Positions 11,212 to 20,968 of a stretch of 64,000 nucleotides of DNA are shown piece after piece. Each line of letters opens with the position of its first letter. The stretch's first letter is position 1. The position numbers and the translations under genes are program-made. The stretch lies in NCBI RefSeq assembly GCF_022530855.2, contig NZ_CP099567.1, positions 1,302,001 to 1,366,000 of the forward strand, read 5' to 3'. The notes beneath the pieces were generated by a model. The model made no database searches, was not told the DNA's origin, and saw only the letters and a list, made by a program, of their open reading frames with translations. The stretch comes from Candidatus Vondammii sp. HM_W22 (GTDB lineage Bacteria; Pseudomonadota; Gammaproteobacteria; Chromatiales; Chromatiaceae).

Positions 11212-12300
11212 TCAAAATGCCCGATCGATCACGCCTCCACCAAGACAAACCTCATCAAAATAGAAAACAATGGATTGGCCTGGGGCCACTGCACGCTGCT
11301 TCTCTTCGAAAACAACCCGGCAGTGGTCATTTCCAATCTGCTCGATCTCACACATCTGTAACGGTTGGCGGTGACGGATTCGTGCTTGGCATGCAAGCGG
11401 GGCCTGGGGGGCCTTTCCTGAGACCCAGTGAAGCTGGGATGCGATAAGCTTCTGTTTTAGCAGGAGTGGATGACTATGTCCCTGTGCGACGATCAGTATA
11501 TTATTGATGATATCTTTTTCTACCACAAACCAGGGTTCTGCATCCGCATCTGAGCGACCACCGATACCCAGGCCCTTGCGCTGGCCGAGAGTATAGTACA
11601 TCAGCCCCTGGTGTTCTCCCACCGTCTCTCCTTCGGGGGTCATCATCTGTCCCGGGTTAGTGGGCAGGTACTGGCTGAGAAAATCACGAAATTTCCGCTC
11701 TCCAATAAAGCAGATGCCCGTGCTGTCTTTTTTTCTATGGTTTGGGAATCCTGCTTCCTCCGCCAGTTGACGCACTTCACTTTTAATCAGGTGACCCAGC
11801 GGAAACTGGCTGTGCTCGAGCTGGGGTTGGCCGAGCATGTAGAGAAAATAGGTCTGGTCCTTGTTTTCATCTTTTGCCCGGCACATGTAAATACCATCTT
11901 CTTTGACGAGGGTGCTTGCATAGTGTCCGGTTGCTATCCCATCTGCACCAAGATCCAGGGCATGGTTGAGAAATGCCTTGAATTTTATCTCCCGGTTGCA
12001 GAGAACATCGGGGTTTGGTGTCCGTCCGGCCTGGTACTCTTTGAGAAAGTATTGAAATACATTATCCCAGTATTCAGAGGAGAAATTGCTAGTATGGAGC
12101 GGTATTGAAAGCTGTCTTGCCACGGCCTCAGCGTCTGCCAGGTCTTCAGCGGCAGAGCAGTATTCAGCCGTGTCATCCTCCTCCCAGTTCTTCATGAACA
12201 GGGCTTCGACCTGATATTGCTGTTCCAGCAAAAGAAGCGCGGCGACGGATGAGTCCACTCCGCCGGAAAGGCCGACAATGATTTTCTGCTTCTTGGTCAT
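11212..12300 (-). CDS. mnmA: tRNA-specific 2-thiouridylase MnmA
   Basis: MnmA activates U34 of the Lys, Glu and Gln tRNAs with ATP and inserts sulfur received through the Tus relay, giving 2-thiouridine. The start [20 protein letters not shown] contains the PP-loop ATP pyrophosphatase motif SGGVDSS. The two catalytic cysteines are visible in [11 protein letters not shown] and [12 protein letters not shown]. The C-terminal tRNA-binding beta-barrel follows ([25 protein letters not shown]). Length is 362 residues from the ATG at 12300; the frame stays open 24 codons further upstream (to 12372), but the family start at 12300 is clearly preferable. The frame is intact. The mnmA-hflD-purB order is conserved in gammaproteobacteria. 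Confidence 0.96.
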   Translation of the reverse strand: MTKKQKIIVGLSGGVDSSVAALLLLEQQYQVEALFMKNWEEDDTAEYCSAAEDLADAEAVARQLSIPLHTSNFSSEYWDNVFQYFLKEYQAGRTPNPDVLCNREIKFKAFLNHALDLGADGIATGHYASTLVKEDGIYMCRAKDENKDQTYFLYMLGQPQLEHSQFPLGHLIKSEVRQLAEEAGFPNHRKKDSTGICFIGERKFRDFLSQYLPTNPGQMMTPEGETVGEHQGLMYYTLGQRKGLGIGGRSDADAEPWFVVEKDIINNILIVAQGHSHPLLLKQKLIASQLHWVSGKAPQAPLACQARIRHRQPLQMCEIEQIGNDHCRVVFEEKQRAVAPGQSIVFYFDEVCLGGGVIDRAF

Positions 12301-12456
12301 TGGGGTAATTCTATCTGAAACTCTCGTCTGCCACCTAGGACTCCAGAAGTTGGATGGCAGGTGGTTCTCCATTTTTCAGGACCCAGGAGTCGATGGCGTA
12401 CGCAGGGCGGCCGGAGCAATAACAGGCTGTTGGGGATTAGGATGTCTCAAAACGCG

Positions 12457-14720
12457 TCACCAGATCGAAGGCACACTTGTATTCACTGCCATGATTAACC
12501 GGTTAACCGCTTCAGGTGTTCTGGCTATCAGACGCAGCTCCAGCACACCGGCATTAAACAGCTCCACATAGTTATCGTAGGGTTCAATCAGTATGCTTTC
12601 CTGGGCTCCCGTGTCTGAGAAAAGTGCAATCGCTTGATCGGTGTTTTTCTTGAGATTGCGAAAACAGACAATATTGCCCTGAGACTTCAGCTCGCCCAAT
12701 ATACGGTTGGTACGGGAATAGGCTTGTATCAGGCCGTGGTATTTGAGGTTTTTATCCACATAGAGGGTATTGAGTTTTTTCGCATCGAAGCCAGTGAGAA
12801 ACATGTTTACAACTAAGAGAATATCGGCACGGTCTTTATCTTTAAAACTCTCTTTATCCCGCTCTTTCATGCGCTTGGCGATATCTTTGTAGTAAGTATA
12901 AAAGGCCCTGCTGTCTTTAACCGAGTGTTTGGTTTGGTACATTGCGTTGTAGTCTGCTACACACGCTTCCAGCTTTTCACGGCTGTGCTTATTCTTGATG
13001 TCACCCTTTTTAATATCAAAATCGGGATCTCCGATCAGGCCATTGGCATCGGCGTCCTCTTCATTGGTGCCGTAGGTAAAAATAGTAACCATCCGCAAGT
13101 TATGGTTGCCTGCTATTTTTTTCCGTTGGAAGCTCTCATAATATTTTATCAGCGTCTCGACATTGCCTACGCACATCATGGCCGAGAACTGTCTGTTGTG
13201 GGTTTTTCGATTGTGGTGAGCAACCACCCAATCAACAATGCCGTCGATACGCTTGGGGTTTTCAAAGAACTCCTTCACGTTGATGGCAGGCACCTGCTCA
13301 TCGACAAGGCTACCGTCTTTGCGCTTCAGCCGGCCCCAGTACTCTATTGAGAACTTGAGTACATTATCGTCAGCAATGGCGTTGGTGACGACATATCGAT
13401 GCAGGCACTCGCCAAACAGGTCTTTGGTGGTGCGTTTGCCGTACGCATTACCGATGGAATTATCTTTGAAAACTAGGTGTACCGGCAAAGCCAAACAGTT
13501 GAACATTACTGAAGAAGGCGACGATGTTTTTATGGGTATCGCCAAACTGCGAACGGTGACACTCGTCAAAGATAAAGACCATGCGTCGCTCTTTCAGGCC
13601 ATCCATCTGCTTGCGGTGTTTTGGTTTTTTTATCGCCGCGTTGAGTTTCTGAATGGTGGTGATAATGAGAGAGTTCTCCCCCGCCATCTGTTTCACCAGC
13701 GCCGTGGTGTTATCCGTGCCATCCACAGAGCCTTCGCTGAAGAAGTTAAACTCACGGGAGGTTTGATAATCGAGATCAGCCCTGTCCACCACAAACACCA
13801 CCTTGTGTACTTTGGGCAGCCGGGTGAGAATTTGCGCAGCCTTGAAGCTGGTGAGGGTTTTCCCCGAGCCGGTGGTGTGCCAGATATAGCCGTTTATCGG
13901 CTTACCCTCAGGGTCCAGCCGACCGTTGGCCGATTTGACCCGTTCGACAATCGCCTCTACCGCGTAGTATTGATAGGGGCGCAACACCATCAATATTTTG
14001 TCGGACTCGTGCAGCACAATGTATTTGCAGATCATCTTTGAGAGATGGCATTTCTCCAGAAACTTATCGGCAAAATCGTCCAGTTGGGTAATAAGGCTGT
14101 TCTCCGCATCCGCCCAGTAGAAGGTCTGTTTAAACTCCTGCTTGCGGTTATTGGCGTAGTAGCGGGTATTCACCCCATTGGAGATGACAAACAGCTGCAC
14201 ATATTGAAACAGCCCGCTCTCGGCCCAGAAGGAGTGGCGCTGATAACGGTTGATCTGGTTAAACGCCTCTTTCAGCTCCATGCCCCGGCGCTTCAGCTCG
14301 ATCTGCACCAGGGGGAAGCCATTTACCAGTAGGGTCACGTCGTAACGATTTTTGTACTTGCCCTCGATGGTCACCTGATGGGTGACCTGATACTGGTTCC
14401 GACACCAGTGCTCGGTATTTAAAAATTGCAGGTAACAGTTACTGCCATCATCACGGGTAAACTGGAAACGGTCACGCAGGGTTTTGGCGCGCTCAAACAC
14501 GTTACCCCGGCCAAGATGGTTTAACACCCTGGCAAACTCCTGATTAGTCAGTTTGACGCTGTTATGAATCTCCAGCTGTTTTTTTTAAGTTAGCGCGTGA
14601 CTGGTCGGCATCGGTGATCTTGACTCGCTCATAACCTAACCCTGTCAGGCGTTGAACCAGACTCGCTTCCAGTTGCGCTTCGGACTGCGTGGAGACTTCT
14701 GCATAGTCCAATCGGCTGTT
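12457..14720 (-). pseudogene. hsdR: Type I restriction endonuclease subunit HsdR, frameshifted and truncated
   Basis: HsdR is the ATP-driven translocase and nuclease of type I systems. In order: an N-terminal segment STQSEAQLEASLVQRLTGLG; a PD-(D/E)xK nuclease core (RYDVTLLVNGFPLVQIELKR); helicase motif I GSGKT; motif II DECHRSQFG; the GFDAKKLNTLYVDK region and motif VI-like QAYSRTNRILGE. The frame breaks at 14578-14586, in a run of eight T (A on the coding strand), and again near 13485, just after LFGFAGTP. The C-terminus ends around TPEAVNRL, several hundred residues before the usual end (~1000 residues), so the protein is also truncated next to mnmA. It belongs to the same locus as hsdM/hsdS and now lies in reverse orientation because of the inversion between the two Tn3-type copies. 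Confidence 0.92.
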
Positions 14721-15009
14721 TTTACGCTGTTGCCTAGCTTCAAATGCTGCCTTGTTATAGAACTCGACACCCACCCGCTGAATGTGCTCAAGCAGATTCT
14801 TATTTTCAATATGGTTAAAAAGTGAAACATCAAAACCATAAGCCAGATCAAGCGCATCCAAGGCCCCGATAACATCAAACAGTAGTTTTGTATCAGGGGA
14901 GGTGAGCGTCTTTATCGTCAGATCAATAGTAGAATACCTGCTGAACCAACGCAATGGTTTCGTTGGGCAGCCCCCAGGTCTCTTCCTTCCTGTTTTTCGG
15001 CTCAATCAT
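14721..15009 (-). pseudogene. MntA/HI0073-like minimal nucleotidyltransferase, catalytic motif deleted
   Basis: From the ATG at 15007-15009 the frame reads MIEPKNRKEETWGLPNETIA and stops after VQQVFYY. Another frame picks up at IDLTIKTL and ends in DVSLFNHIENKNLLEHIQRV-GVEFY, the typical C-terminus of HI0073-like nucleotidyltransferases. The block between, which in this family holds the nucleotide-binding GSRAKG motif, is missing, leaving only part of the D-x-D segment. MntA proteins use ATP to modify the HepT-type partner. This copy cannot do so. It sits directly after the HepT-like gene and before hsdR, and its 3' end seems fused in frame to the hsdR start. Confidence 0.72.
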
Positions 15010-15016
15010 TAGCGCG

Positions 15017-15283
15017 CTATCCCTGTTCGCTCCGGCTCTTCTCTGCCAGCCCATTGAGCTTTTCATTCAACGCACGAAAGGCCGCAAAATAGTCATCGAT
15101 TATGGCATTCACAATCTCATCGGTGGTCTCTTTGTTATAGGTATGGGAGGATTTATTTCGGCTCTCCACCATCTGCATCCAGACGTCACCCTTCTCCACC
15201 AGCCCCACTTTAAAGGCTTTATGGGCAACGTTTTTAGAGCCAAACAGGTCGGTATAACCACTCGCCTCCAGAAAGTCCTTTTG
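15017..15283 (-). pseudogene. HepT/HI0074-like protein, 3' half
   Basis: This is the continuation of the gene at 4119-4279. After the 5-bp copy of CAAAA next to the transposon end it reads KDFLEASGYTDLFGSKNVAH and continues through VGLVEKGDVWMQMVESRNKS to SRSEQG, the conserved second half of the HI0074 family. The stop is 8 bp before the start of the MntA-like gene. The RNxxxH-like pattern of HepT ribonucleases is present only loosely (RNKSSHTYN), so a toxin activity is possible by analogy but not shown. Confidence 0.82.
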
Positions 15284-18200
15284 GGGGTCCTAGGGATTTT
15301 CCCTCGTAAACGGACATAAACGGCTAGATCCCATGCCCTGCTTACGTTTCCGGATGTGGGTACTTTTCCTGAACAGGCTTATAACCGTCGATTGAGCTCA
15401 TTAATTCGTCCAGATCCGGCAATTTCCCACTCATTTGGAAGTTGTAGGTGCCTTTCAGGTTGATGTTGTACCAGGCAACTGGGGAGGCTTGTTTGACGAT
15501 CTGGATTTTTTCATCATCCTTCTGATATTCAAAGCTAGTCAGCAACTGACTGAGTATGGCCGAGTTAAAGTAGATTATAGCGTTGGTAACCAGGCGAGCA
15601 CATTCGTTCCACAGTTGGATCTCCTCATCCGAGCTGCCGCGGAACTGATCACCATTGACGTTGCTGATTGCACGACGCAGTTGGTGGTAAGCCTCGCCTC
15701 GATTGAGTGCTCGCTGAACGTAGTCGCGCAGACTGACGTCATCGATGTAGTTGAGTAAATAATTCGCTTTCACCATACGATTGTATTCCGTTAGTGCCCC
15801 GAGTAACGGGTGGCTGCTTTTGTAACCTGAGAGCTTTCTAACCAATGTCGCTTGCGTTGTTTTGCGTTCATAAAGTGAGATCATGATCCGTTGTATAGTA
15901 TCCCAGTGAGCCGCGATGAGCTTGGTGTTGATGGGCTTTTTCAGACTCAATTGGATTTTCTTATCCTTGTCTTCTTTGACATCGAACATCTCATTGATGA
16001 CACGACCCACCTGAGCATAGCGTGGAGCAAAGCTGTACCCAAAGAGATCTAGCAATGCGAAGTTGATGTGATTGACTCCGTGCGTATCGGTAGACAGTAC
16101 GTCTGGCACGATCTCGGAACTATTGTTCATCAGTAGATCGAAGATGTAGTGGGACTCGTGCTCGTTAGCACCGATCACACGAGCATTGATGGCCGCATGA
16201 TTGGCGATCAAGCTCATGGCCGACACGCCTTTTTGCGTGCCAAAGTATTTTGACGAGTAACGTGTTTTAAATGTCTCACGCCGGGATTCGAACTTCTGAC
16301 CATCAGCACTGGCGTGGATAACATCTTCTTGGATATTGTAGTGCTTGAAGATCGGAAGCTTAGCCGTTGCGTTGTTGATGCGATCGTTGGCTGCGTTCAG
16401 TGTTTCTAACCTCAGATAGTTCGCCTGAATGGTGCTGAGCTGATCGTAAGTGCGATCGGATATTTGAGCGATACCATAAATGCCTTGGTTGGTCGCGTTG
16501 CCCACCAAGATAGCCAACAGGTCATACTCGTGTGCTCGGCTCTTCGACTGTGCACCCAGTACATGCTTAAAGTCATCAAGGAAGCCTGTGTCGCGATCGA
16601 CCATTCGCAACACATCGGCAACGCCAGTCGTGGGTAGTTGCTGGAAGAACGGATTATTGACCAAGTACTTTTTGTTGGCCGTGGGTAAGCGCCAATGGCG
16701 CTTTCCTTTGGGGTTTCTCAGGATAATATTTCGGTTGTCATCGTGTTCTAGATAGTGACTCACTTCTTGTAATCTAACACCCAGGTTTTTGGCCATTTGG
16801 TCAATGAGTTTGTTGGGATTGGCGGCTAATTTAGGCAACTGGGTGCGCTCTAATAGCGCGTCTTTTTCTTCTGTCCATCGCTCACGATTGACTAGATCAG
16901 CCTCCAAAGCCCTGTATTTAAACACATTTGGCAGTGTGAGCTGGCCATTCAACCGATTGGGGATTTGCAAGTAAAGGAACCATTCGTACCGACCTTTATT
17001 CATCACGCCGCTCGAGTCTTGCATGAACGACAATTGCTTCTTGGTAGGCAAGCGGCTATCCATTGCGCCGATTGAGATTTCACCATCGGCGATAAGATCA
17101 CGCTGCGCACGATGCAGTGTAGCTGCCAGGCGCTGTGTTTTTTCACCGCCTTCAAAGTGCAAGCACAGGAATAGATCACGAAGTAAGCCTTCTCGTAAGC
17201 TCACCCGGTGATCGAAGTACTGCCACGTGGCCTCTTCAACCGATCGCTTTTGATCATTCAAAAACAGGCAAACGGATTCCAGATCTTTCGCCGCTAGAAG
17301 TTTAAAAGCATGCTGCCGTAACGCCCCAAACGGTTGTTGTTGATCTACTCTGTCGTCGATAAAAAGACGCAACACTTGCGCCGCTTTACTGACGTTACTC
17401 GCAGCTCGTTGCCAGTCTTGATAAACAGATTCTCTCGCGTATATTTTGGCTTTCTGTTTTCTTTGAAAAAGATGATGAACAAAGCCATCGGCTATTCGTT
17501 CCAGTGCCTGTTGCCAACGCGATTGCAAATAGCACAACAAGTAGAGGCGTTGATAACCAACAGGTTGGCGTTTTAGTTTGGCACCATAGTAAGTCACTCT
17601 TTCAGCAAAGTACTGCTGATTCTTCAACGATATTGATAGCTGACTTAAAACCTCATCGACTTCTAGCATCCAAGATTGAATGTGCTGATGTACGGCGAGT
17701 TCTTTTTGCAACTCACTCCTTGTAATGTTCTTAGCCGCCATTCTTAACCGCCGTAGAGTCAGTGGGTCATTGCCTTCGACAAAGTCAGACAACATAGAAG
17801 TCAAGTCAACAGAGATGAGGTCTTCGAGTTGGCGAATGAGTTGATCGTTGGTAGCACTGACGACATCACTGATCAAGTCTTGCAAAACTGAGTACCCAGG
17901 AATGCTAATTTTTTGTGCCGCTAAGTATTCAATAGCCCTGTCAAACAACGCTCGCGGTTGAGCCCATGCTTGTGCGTGTTCGCGAAGGTCTATTGTCAGC
18001 GCGGCGCTGTGCCGTTCGTTCTCCCAGCGTTGATGGTTTGTTAATTCGTATATGCGATGATAGATACGCACACGAGTTTTTTGAGTTAGATTGAAGGGAC
18101 TCAGACCGGAACCGGGAAACACTTCTGAGCAGACATATTTAATATCATGCTTGATCTGGTGGTAGCCGGGACTCAAAGAAATGGGCTTCACTTTAAAGTA

Positions 18201-18521
18201 GCCGAGCAACACAACGAACATGCAGCGTTGATCACGCCTGCGAATCTTCTGGCACTGGGCCAATTCGATATCATTGAGTGTGAAGAAGAATCGTTGATCG
18301 TTTTGATTGAGTGCTGGCGGGCCGAACAAGTCAACAATTTCCGCTTCGGTGAGGATCTTGAGTCGTTTCTCTGTGGTCATAATCGTTACCTAAAGGCCAC
18401 GATTCTAGCCAAATTACCCTAAAATGTTCGGAAATCGAAAAGTACCCCTCTCGGGAAACGTAGGCGGGGAAAGGGATCTAGCCGTTTATGTCCGTTTACG
18501 AGGGAAAATCCCTAGGACCCC
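15284..18521 (-). mobile_element. Tn3-type element, family I, copy b (complete, inverted)
   Basis: 3238 bp, same length and ends as the copy at 4280-7517 but in opposite orientation, with an identical transposase. Left flank TTTTG is the reverse complement of CAAAA beside copy a; right flank is TTAAA. The pair of oppositely oriented identical copies is the substrate that allowed the 7518-15283 segment to flip. Confidence 0.95.
15342..18380 (-). CDS. tnpA: Tn3-family transposase (family I), second identical copy
   Basis: A 1012-residue protein identical in sequence to that encoded at 4421-7459, with the same predicted catalytic triad (Asp in HASADGQKF, Asp in LSTDTHG, Glu in LNRGEAYH). Complete identity over more than 3 kb points to either very recent replicative transposition or gene conversion between the copies. 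It ends 58 bp inside the element's terminal repeat. Nothing else is encoded in the element. Confidence 0.95.
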   Translation of the reverse strand: MTTEKRLKILTEAEIVDLFGPPALNQNDQRFFFTLNDIELAQCQKIRRRDQRCMFVVLLGYFKVKPISLSPGYHQIKHDIKYVCSEVFPGSGLSPFNLTQKTRVRIYHRIYELTNHQRWENERHSAALTIDLREHAQAWAQPRALFDRAIEYLAAQKISIPGYSVLQDLISDVVSATNDQLIRQLEDLISVDLTSMLSDFVEGNDPLTLRRLRMAAKNITRSELQKELAVHQHIQSWMLEVDEVLSQLSISLKNQQYFAERVTYYGAKLKRQPVGYQRLYLLCYLQSRWQQALERIADGFVHHLFQRKQKAKIYARESVYQDWQRAASNVSKAAQVLRLFIDDRVDQQQPFGALRQHAFKLLAAKDLESVCLFLNDQKRSVEEATWQYFDHRVSLREGLLRDLFLCLHFEGGEKTQRLAATLHRAQRDLIADGEISIGAMDSRLPTKKQLSFMQDSSGVMNKGRYEWFLYLQIPNRLNGQLTLPNVFKYRALEADLVNRERWTEEKDALLERTQLPKLAANPNKLIDQMAKNLGVRLQEVSHYLEHDDNRNIILRNPKGKRHWRLPTANKKYLVNNPFFQQLPTTGVADVLRMVDRDTGFLDDFKHVLGAQSKSRAHEYDLLAILVGNATNQGIYGIAQISDRTYDQLSTIQANYLRLETLNAANDRINNATAKLPIFKHYNIQEDVIHASADGQKFESRRETFKTRYSSKYFGTQKGVSAMSLIANHAAINARVIGANEHESHYIFDLLMNNSSEIVPDVLSTDTHGVNHINFALLDLFGYSFAPRYAQVGRVINEMFDVKEDKDKKIQLSLKKPINTKLIAAHWDTIQRIMISLYERKTTQATLVRKLSGYKSSHPLLGALTEYNRMVKANYLLNYIDDVSLRDYVQRALNRGEAYHQLRRAISNVNGDQFRGSSDEEIQLWNECARLVTNAIIYFNSAILSQLLTSFEYQKDDEKIQIVKQASPVAWYNINLKGTYNFQMSGKLPDLDELMSSIDGYKPVQEKYPHPET

Positions 18522-18586
18522 TTAAACGCCTTGTGTGGAGCGCCAACGAAACACTAGGCTTTCGTGACGATTGAAAAGGATAGCGC

Positions 18587-18985
18587 ATGGTTACTTCGGA
18601 AGTGATAAGTGAAAATTTTAGTGATGCTTTGTTTAAAGATATATTTGCTGATCGGGCCAATCTATCGCGGCTAACTATTATGGGTGTGGTTGAGGAGTTT
18701 TGCCCCGCCTATAGCTTTGGCCGGTGGGTCTACTATAAGTTGTCTAATGGCGGTTTTTTTATGGCCCCAGACGCAACTATTCTGCTTCAACTGGTCAGAG
18801 TGGATTGCTTTCTTAAGGCTTCTTTGAGTGCTGAAGCGGCGGGTATTATCGCCAGTATGGAAGCCTACGGTCGTTTGGGTTTCGCTACTGGTGATCTTCT
18901 TTACCAAACGCAGCGTGACCGGCTGCGGGAGTTTTACTTCCCTTTAGCTGAAGCCTCTCTTATTAATAGAGCCACTTCTTTTTAG
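18587..18985 (+). CDS. ardB: ArdB/KlcA-type antirestriction protein
   Basis: The 132-residue protein carries the core of the ArdB/KlcA family: WVYYKLSNGGFFMAP, closely matching the family's W-x-[FY]-Y-x-LSNGGF-[YF]-MAP block, followed by LSAEAAGIIASMEAYGRLGF, the second conserved block. These plasmid- and island-borne proteins relieve type I restriction in vivo, acting on the restriction activity without being DNA mimics. The start ATG at 18587 follows an AAGGAT ribosome binding site. It is slightly shorter than typical members (~140-150 residues) but has no frameshift. It begins 65 bp from the right end of a Tn3-type element. In this window it sits beside a decayed type I system; whether the two ever interacted is unknown. 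Confidence 0.85.
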   Translation: MVTSEVISENFSDALFKDIFADRANLSRLTIMGVVEEFCPAYSFGRWVYYKLSNGGFFMAPDATILLQLVRVDCFLKASLSAEAAGIIASMEAYGRLGFATGDLLYQTQRDRLREFYFPLAEASLINRATSF

Positions 18986-18990
18986 GGGGT

Positions 18991-19020
18991 GCCCTGGTCA
19001 TGCGCCAACATGACCAGGGC
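18991..19020. repeat. Perfect 12-bp inverted repeat after ardB
   Basis: GCCCTGGTCATG (18991-19002) and CATGACCAGGGC (19009-19020) form a perfect stem with a 6-nt loop CGCCAA, starting 5 bp after the ardB stop. There is no T-run, so it is not a standard intrinsic terminator. It could stabilise the ardB mRNA end or be a protein-binding site. Confidence 0.7.
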
Positions 19021-19296
19021 GACACATCGAGGACGATTAGGATACTCGATATGCCTGCTTAGTATATCGCTTCCCTCTTTCTAAAGTTATCCCCATTTTT
19101 GGTGCATAACCCTGTCTATATTTCCTTCGATACCAGCCTGCACCTACCTCTCCCCCGGTTGTCTTCTTTTTATACAGATGCCTTCTCTTTTTTTTCCGCT
19201 TGTTCGGTTGTCCATTGGTGTTAGAGGATTCGTACCCTCAGCCAACATTCACTCTTCCACATTCCGGTTACCATCATTATTTCCCCGGAGATTCTT

Positions 19297-19407
19297 ATGT
19301 TTGATTTGATCGATGCTTTTTTCGCTCTACCCTTTCACCTTCGCCTGTCGCTTTCTTTTCTGTTTCTAGCGATCCTTTTTTGCGTTCTGACCCGACGAGA
19401 TCCGTAG
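19297..19407 (+). CDS. 36-residue single-pass membrane protein
   Basis: The short frame starts at an ATG preceded by CCGGAG at good spacing. It encodes MFDLIDAFFALPFHLRLSLS followed by a strongly hydrophobic segment (FLFLAILFCVL) and a charged TRRDP end, so a single membrane helix with a positive C-terminal tail is likely. No family is recognised. The ribosome binding site and the hydrophobic pattern support it being real. Toxin-like small membrane peptides of mobile islands are one possibility, not demonstrated. It lies between ardB and the orphan methyltransferase, in the same direction. Confidence 0.5.
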   Translation: MFDLIDAFFALPFHLRLSLSFLFLAILFCVLTRRDP

Positions 19408-19718
19408 GCTTTAATGCTGTGCATTTCCCTGCGGGCCGTTCCATTCTGGGTTTCGCTCCGCTGCATCCCTGCGGGACAAGCCCTACATCTCACTAATGCC
19501 TTCGCTCCTTTGTCGCTCCGCGCTCCGCTTGAAGTGATTTGATAAGGGGCTGTTTGCCCCCCGCTCGCAAAAGGGTATCCCCAACCTTCCGCTTTCGCTG
19601 CGCTCTTTTGTGCAGGCTGGGTGATTCCCCTCCCTTTCACTCTCTACCCCCACACTTCGCCAGTGTTGCAGGAGCGCATGACGCTCAACATTCAAAACAA
19701 CAAAATCAGGGGTTAGAA
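19408..19718. other. Non-coding stretch with short hairpins before the methyltransferase
   Basis: No gene seen. The strand contains repeated CCCTGCGGG palindromes (near 19428 and 19466), a GGGGC/GCCCC hairpin near 19547-19561 and several CGCTCCG words. It is probably a 5' untranslated or regulatory region of the methyltransferase gene. Confidence 0.4.
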
Positions 19719-20459
19719 ATGAACCGACTTACCAAGGAATTGATTTCACTTCACAATCAGAAAGGGCTAAGAGCTGATCAATGGTTTAGCTTGATGATAG
19801 ATGATGTATTGGCCGGTTTTGGTATTAAACTGACGGAGATACCAGCCGAGCCGGTTAGAGAGGTGCTATTTAATCTAACTGGAATGTATGCCCAGGAGGT
19901 TCTAAAAGCAGAACCCTTTACTGATTTGCTAAGTACGGTTTACATGGATATGGGCAGTAATTATCAACGGTCAGGGATGGGCCAGTTTTTTACACCAGAG
20001 TCTGTTTGTCGTTTGCTAGCTAGAATGACCATAGGCAGTGATTTTGATCATCTTGCAGAGAGGAAACGCCTCATTAGAATGCAAGAGCCTGCCGTAGGAG
20101 CGGGGGGAATGGTGCTGGCTTTTTTGGCTGAAATATTGGAACGCCAGGGGCCAGAGGCCATTAAGTGGATCTCAGTTACAGGAATAGATTTGGATCGTAT
20201 GTGTTGCCGCCTATTTCCTTGCCAAGTCCTTTCTAGCCTCCTTGTGAATCGGATAGAGTTGGGTGAATTGATTTCATATCACGGCAATACCTTGGGCGAC
20301 CCAACCCAATGGTCTACTGTTTGCCATTATTCACGTAGAGATCTACCAGAGGAGATCCACGAGGCAGACAGCCCGCAGGTAAAGAAAGCAGTAGCCGAAG
20401 CAGTGGCCAATCCGGTAACAAGTAGCCTGTCACAGCTAGACCAAATGCAGCTTTTTTAG
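19719..20459 (+). CDS. Orphan N6-adenine DNA methyltransferase of mobile islands
   Basis: The 246-residue protein starts at an ATG preceded by AGGGG. It has the SAM-binding motif I as EPAVGAGGMVLAFLAEIL (family form D-P-A-x-G-x-G-G-M), preceded by GQFFTPESVCRLLARM, the N6-methylase entry region, and followed by ISVTGIDLDRMCCRLFPCQV with the acidic SAM ribose-binding residue. It ends in a GNTLGDPTQW block as in island-borne relatives. The classical catalytic NPPY/DPPY motif is not visible, so enzymatic activity is uncertain. There is no restriction or specificity partner next to it. The Asp-to-Glu change at the first position of motif I is unusual. It probably modifies or protects island DNA, by analogy only. 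Confidence 0.75.
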   Translation: MNRLTKELISLHNQKGLRADQWFSLMIDDVLAGFGIKLTEIPAEPVREVLFNLTGMYAQEVLKAEPFTDLLSTVYMDMGSNYQRSGMGQFFTPESVCRLLARMTIGSDFDHLAERKRLIRMQEPAVGAGGMVLAFLAEILERQGPEAIKWISVTGIDLDRMCCRLFPCQVLSSLLVNRIELGELISYHGNTLGDPTQWSTVCHYSRRDLPEEIHEADSPQVKKAVAEAVANPVTSSLSQLDQMQLF

Positions 20460-20614
20460 CTAGATTCATGCCCAACAAGCAGTTGTATTGCGCGTTGGCT
20501 AGAAAATGTTTCTATTTGTGCAGTTAAGTAATGACAAAGGCACTATTTTGATGCGGAATGCTTTTCAAAGGGCAGTCTTATTAGTATTGACTGACAAATA
20601 GAGGCATCAATAAT

Positions 20615-20761
20615 ATGCAGGTTTTAATTCAGATCGATACAGAAACAATCAAGTTACTATTGCCTGTAGTGCCCGTAGCCGTGGTTTTTTGGGTGAATCG
20701 TAAACGGCTGCTAAAGAAATTGGCCGAAAATCGTTATTTACGTCATTTCTTAGAGGGATAG
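20615..20761 (+). CDS. 48-residue single-pass membrane protein
   Basis: MQVLIQIDTETIKLLLPVVP leads into a hydrophobic stretch (VVPVAVVFWV), then a basic tail NRKRLLKKLAENRY and LRHFLEG. It is preceded by a purine-rich site (AGAGGCAT). The layout suggests one membrane helix with the basic tail in the cytoplasm. No family is recognised. It lies downstream of the orphan methyltransferase on the same strand, separated by 155 bp. Confidence 0.45.
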   Translation: MQVLIQIDTETIKLLLPVVPVAVVFWVNRKRLLKKLAENRYLRHFLEG

Positions 20762-20932
20762 CCGTGCTAACTTCGCCGGATTCCACGTAGAAACGCTTGT
20801 TTTAGGGCCTAGATGAGTAACATATACCACTTAAGAACCTTATTCTTGTGAGAAAGGGGTGCAGAAAACACTTGCCGTGGTGGGGGAGGGGGTAATGTAG
20901 GCCCCTACTTAAAGGCTTTTCGGGGTACCAAC

Positions 20933-20962
20933 TTGACAGGGTAACGCGTTACCCGGTAACAT
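20933..20962 (+). promoter_or_regulatory. Strong promoter with palindromic operator
   Basis: A perfect -35 box TTGACA (20933-20938) and a -10-like TAACAT (20957-20962) have an 18-bp spacer. The spacer contains the perfect 16-bp palindrome GGGTAACGCGTTACCC (20939-20954). A third half-site, GGTAAC (20955-20960), follows directly and overlaps the -10. A repressor bound here would block the promoter. Confidence 0.65.
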
Positions 20963-20968
20963 TATTAA

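Noticed and set aside
15435-17725. Several 60-110 codon frames antisense to the Tn3-type transposase (same set at 5076-7366 and 54058-54760).
   Set aside because: They recur only because the element is repeated. None has a start signal or protein-like conservation independent of the transposase frame.
19335-19695. Minus-strand frames (70-101 codons) upstream of the orphan methyltransferase.
   Set aside because: Arg/Ser-rich low-complexity translations of a region with CGCTCCG words, overlapping each other, with no ribosome binding site.
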